The notes under the pieces are model-generated. The model made no database searches. It saw nothing but the letters and a program-made list of their open reading frames with translations, and was not told the DNA's origin. Source: Paulinella micropora (lineage: Eukaryota > Cercozoa > Imbricatea > Euglyphida). Taken from it: a DNA stretch of 32,293 nt. Below, piece after piece: positions 8,334 through 32,293 of this stretch; the stretch's first letter is position 1, and each line of letters opens with the position of its first letter. The stretch spans positions 7,610-39,902 of the forward strand of contig BJOX01000083.1 of NCBI GenBank assembly GCA_009731375.1, read 5' to 3'. The translations under genes and the position numbers were made by a program.

Positions 8334-8595
8334 NNNNNNNNNNNNNNNNNNNNNNNNNNNNNNNNNNNNNNNNNNNNNNNNNNNNNNNNNNNNNNNNNNN
8401 NNNNNNNNNNNNNNNNNNNNNNNNNNNNNNNNNNNNNNNNNNNNNNNNNNNNNNNNNNNNNNNNNNNNNNNNNNNNNNNNNNNNNNNNNNNNNNNNNNNN
8501 NNNNNNNNNNNNNNNNNNNNNNNNNNNNNNNNNNNNNNNNNNNNNNNNNNNNNNNNNNNNNNNNNNNNNNNNNNNNNNNNNNNNNNNNNNNNNNN
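8334..8595. other. Assembly gap (262 N) between A22 and C-run
   Basis: Unknown bases flanked by an A homopolymer on the left and a run of about 14 C on the right. Confidence 0.99.
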
Positions 8596-8721
8596 CCCCC
8601 CCCCCCCCCTCTTAGATCATCTCCCCGATCAGAGCTTTAAAATTGTTGTTGCTTGTCAGCCACCTCGGCGCTGCCGCACCCGAACACGAAATTTCAGGTG
8701 GCGGCGGTGGGCCCAGGGAGC

Positions 8722-8800
8722 TTAGGCGTTGCTGCAAGGCCTGGTCTTCCTTGACGACTCACAGCAGCACCTCCGACAGACTAGCCCACTCGCAGAGAAA
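8722..8800 (-). pseudogene. Degenerate second echo of the ABCA terminal exon
   Basis: The minus strand reads CEW-ASLSEVLL and then TGA where the functional exon has CGA. It continues with the exon's ...KEDQALQQ coding sequence and loses 12 nt (the GLSM codons). It matches the last ABCA exon at 9007-9141. It lies beyond the gene's stop codon, so it is a decayed tandem copy or 3' UTR. Confidence 0.85.
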
Positions 8801-8872
8801 AAGACAGAGAATGAAAATGGAAGAAAAAAAAAAGGATTGAATAGAAAAAGCAAAAAAATAAGTAAAGGGAAA

Positions 8873-8957
8873 AGTCACTTAGGCGAAAGCCTGTTCCTCC
8901 TTGACTACTCTGAGCAGCACCTCAGATAGACTGGCCATGCCGAGCCCCCACTCACAG
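8873..8957 (-). pseudogene. First echo of the ABCA terminal exon, open frame
   Basis: The minus strand reads CEWGLGMASLSEVLLRVVKE then EQAFA and TAA, so this copy keeps an intact frame and stop. It is preceded by a (CTTTTT)n tract (8958-8996). It lacks the codons DQALQ present in the functional exon. It could serve as an alternative last exon only if a splice acceptor exists; none is obvious. Confidence 0.85.
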
Positions 8958-9006
8958 AGAAAAAGAAAAAGAAAAAGAAAAAGAAAAAGAAAAAGGGACA
9001 AGTCAC

Positions 9007-26532
<17,526 letters not shown>

Positions 26533-26706
26533 GGATGCCTCTAAGCAGAGGTTCTGCTTTCTCCACTAGGACACAAACAAAAAGCAGATATCCAGAAAAA
26601 TCTTCCTCGATAGAAATGCCGTTTATGTAAATGCGGATGCCAGCAAACAGTTTATTAGTGCCTTTTTCTGCATACACCTTTTCTTTTTGGTGCTTCACTG
26701 CTCCTT

Positions 26707-27438
26707 CACTGAAAGGGGGAGGGAAAGAGGGAAGGAAAGAGAGAGAGGGAGGAAAGAGGGAAGGAAAGAGAGGGAGGGAAAGATGGAGGCAAAAAGGGAG
26801 GGAAAGTGGGAAAGAGGGAGGCAAAGAGGGAGGCAAAGAGGGAGGCAAAGAGGGAGGGAAAGAGGGAGGGAAAGAGGGGGCAAGAGGGAGGGAGGGAAAG
26901 AGGGAGGGAAAGAGGAAGGGAGGGAAAGAGGAAGGGAGAGAAAGAGGGAGGGAGAGAAAGAGGGAGGGAGGGANNNNNNNNNNGGGAAGGAGGATGATTG
27001 GTGGATAGCAGTGAAAGGGAAGTTGAAGGAGCAGTGAAGGAGCAGTGAAGGAGCAGTGAAGGAGCAGTGAAGGAGCAGTGAAGGAGCAGTGAAGGAGCAG
27101 TGAAGGAGCAGTGACAGTGCAGTGACAGTGCAGTGAAGGAGCCCTCCCTCTTTCACTCACTCTTTCACTCACTCTTTCTCTCCCTCTTTCCCTCCCTCTT
27201 TCCCTCCCTCTTTCCCTCCCTCTTTCTCTCCCTCTTTCTCTCCCTCTTTCTCTCCCTCTTTCCCTCCCTCTTTCCTCCCTCTTTCCCTCCCTCTTTCCCT
27301 CCCTCTTTCCCTCCCTCTTTCCCTCCATCTTTCCCTCCCCTCTTTCTCTCCCTCTTTCTCTCCCTCTTTCCCTCCCTCTTTCCCTCCCTCTTTCCCTCCC
27401 TCTTTCCCTCCCTCTTTCCCTCCCTCTTTCTCTCCCTC
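26707..27438. repeat. Large inverted repeat of a 12-bp purine/pyrimidine unit
   Basis: Plus-strand AGGGAGGGAAAG units (26707-26997, with a 10-N gap at 26974-26983) face CTTTCCCTCCCT units (about 27130-27438). Between them is a 12-bp minisatellite GAAGGAGCAGTG (about 27023-27120). Both arms are near-pure purine or pyrimidine, hence also mirror-repeat, triplex-prone DNA. Confidence 0.92.
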
Positions 27439-27920
27439 NNNNNNNNNNNNNNNNNNNNNNNNNNNNNNNNNNNNNNNNNNNNNNNNNNNNNNNNNNNNNN
27501 NNNNNNNNNNNNNNNNNNNNNNNNNNNNNNNNNNNNNNNNNNNNNNNNNNNNNNNNNNNNNNNNNNNNNNNNNNNNNNNNNNNNNNNNNNNNNNNNNNNN
27601 NNNNNNNNNNNNNNNNNNNNNNNNNNNNNNNNNNNNNNNNNNNNNNNNNNNNNNNNNNNNNNNNNNNNNNNNNNNNNNNNNNNNNNNNNNNNNNNNNNNN
27701 NNNNNNNNNNNNNNNNNNNNNNNNNNNNNNNNNNNNNNNNNNNNNNNNNNNNNNNNNNNNNNNNNNNNNNNNNNNNNNNNNNNNNNNNNNNNNNNNNNNN
27801 NNNNNNNNNNNNNNNNNNNNNNNNNNNNNNNNNNNNNNNNNNNNNNNNNNNNNNNNNNNNNNNNNNNNNNNNNNNNNNNNNNNNNNNNNNNNNNNNNNNN
27901 NNNNNNNNNNNNNNNNNNNN
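27439..27920. other. Assembly gap (482 N)
   Basis: Flanked by the pyrimidine tract on the left and a G20 run (27921-27940) on the right. Confidence 0.99.
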
Positions 27921-28335
27921 GGGGGGGGGGGGGGGGGGGGCGAGTGACTGTCGATTTATATATTTTAGCATGTCACAATTTTCCGAGAATTTCCTTTCGC
28001 ATTTCAGTCGGGCCGGCCGAACATTTTTTTGGCATGCCCCCGATTTTTTGTATTTTTCTGCACTTCAATGTGCACTTCACTGAAAAATATTTAGCAAGGA
28101 TGCCTTCCAACCCACCCATCCATCCATCCATCCATCCATCCATCCATCCATCCATCTAATATTGTGTACGCAGTATATGTAGTAGTATTTGTATGTAGCT
28201 GTGCATGTGTGCTATTTGTATCTAATGCATACACGTATATACGTGCGTACGTATGTACCATTGTACGTTATATGTATTTGTGGATGGATGAATTGATGGA
28301 TAGATGATATGAATGGGGTGCGCGCAATACACAGG

Positions 28336-28369
28336 CACGTGCATGCATGGGCAAAGCTTCTTTCACGTG
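28336..28369. promoter_or_regulatory. Two CACGTG (E-box/G-box) sites upstream of the CHAT gene
   Basis: CACGTG at 28336-28341 and 28364-28369, 29 to 62 bp before the start codon at 28398. CACGTG is the core site of bHLH and bZIP factors in eukaryotes. Two copies this close suggest, but do not prove, a regulatory role. Confidence 0.4.
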
Positions 28370-28397
28370 CGTCGTCTTGTGTGGCAGCGAAGCAAGA

Positions 28398-32293
<3,896 letters not shown>

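Larger units (their letters stand above)
26533..28397. other. Divergent intergenic region between the ABCA and CHAT genes
   Basis: It contains a purine tract, a 12-bp minisatellite, a pyrimidine tract, an N-gap and, from 27941, about 450 bp of unique DNA with a CATC array (28109-28157). Promoters of both genes must lie here, but no TATA box was identified. Confidence 0.7.

Noticed and set aside
27133-28083. Long frames crossing N-gaps
   Set aside because: Most of their length is unknown bases; the rest is the pyrimidine tract.

Overview
This window is a eukaryotic (protist or algal) scaffold. The host part has many spliceosomal introns with GT..AG ends, tRNA-derived SINE-like elements, very dense microsatellites and seven N-gaps. 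The lineage cannot be fixed from the sequence. Genes were recovered by joining exons by eye; splice-phase bookkeeping is the main support for the models.

Region 1 (1 to about 4.3-4.6 kb) is AT-rich, compact and virus-like. It holds a fibre-type repeat protein cut by the window start, a Lys/Glu-rich protein, a small basic protein that recalls proteins of polinton-like and giant viruses, a retroviral-type (rve) integrase, a coiled-coil protein interrupted at an A11 run, and a spliced gene of unknown function. The spacers carry stable hairpins. A palindromic element (core ATCTCCGACGTGTCGGAGAT) occurs three times. One copy lies inside a predicted 78-nt intron and one is embedded in the integrase frame behind a GTAA. 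The best reading is part of an integrated polinton-like virus or related element. No capsid, ATPase or polymerase gene is visible here.

Region 2 (4.6-9.0 kb) holds minisatellites with regular GGG tracts, the last two exons of a small coiled-coil protein (+), 2.2 kb without a recognisable gene, and an N-gap.

Region 3 (9.0-26.5 kb, minus strand) is one full-length ABCA-type ABC transporter gene of about 40 exons and about 2,260 residues: N-terminal helix and first extracellular domain, TMD1, NBD1, regulatory segment, a proline-rich linker with LSD1-like zinc ribbons, second extracellular domain, TMD2, NBD2 and the C-terminal ABCA domain. Nearly all introns are microsatellites, which often supply the splice sites themselves. 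Several exons have partial duplicate 'echoes' in adjoining introns. Three defects are visible: an apparent frameshift after NBD1, an NBD1 signature motif whose first three residues are not encoded in visible sequence, and one exon with no AG acceptor.

Region 4 (26.5-28.4 kb) is the divergent intergenic region. It carries a 12-bp-unit polypurine tract facing a polypyrimidine tract of the same unit, plus an N-gap.

Region 5 (28.4 kb to the end, plus strand) is a gene with an acidic N-terminus and a CHAT-like (caspase-fold peptidase) segment. It also has microsatellite introns and runs out of the window.
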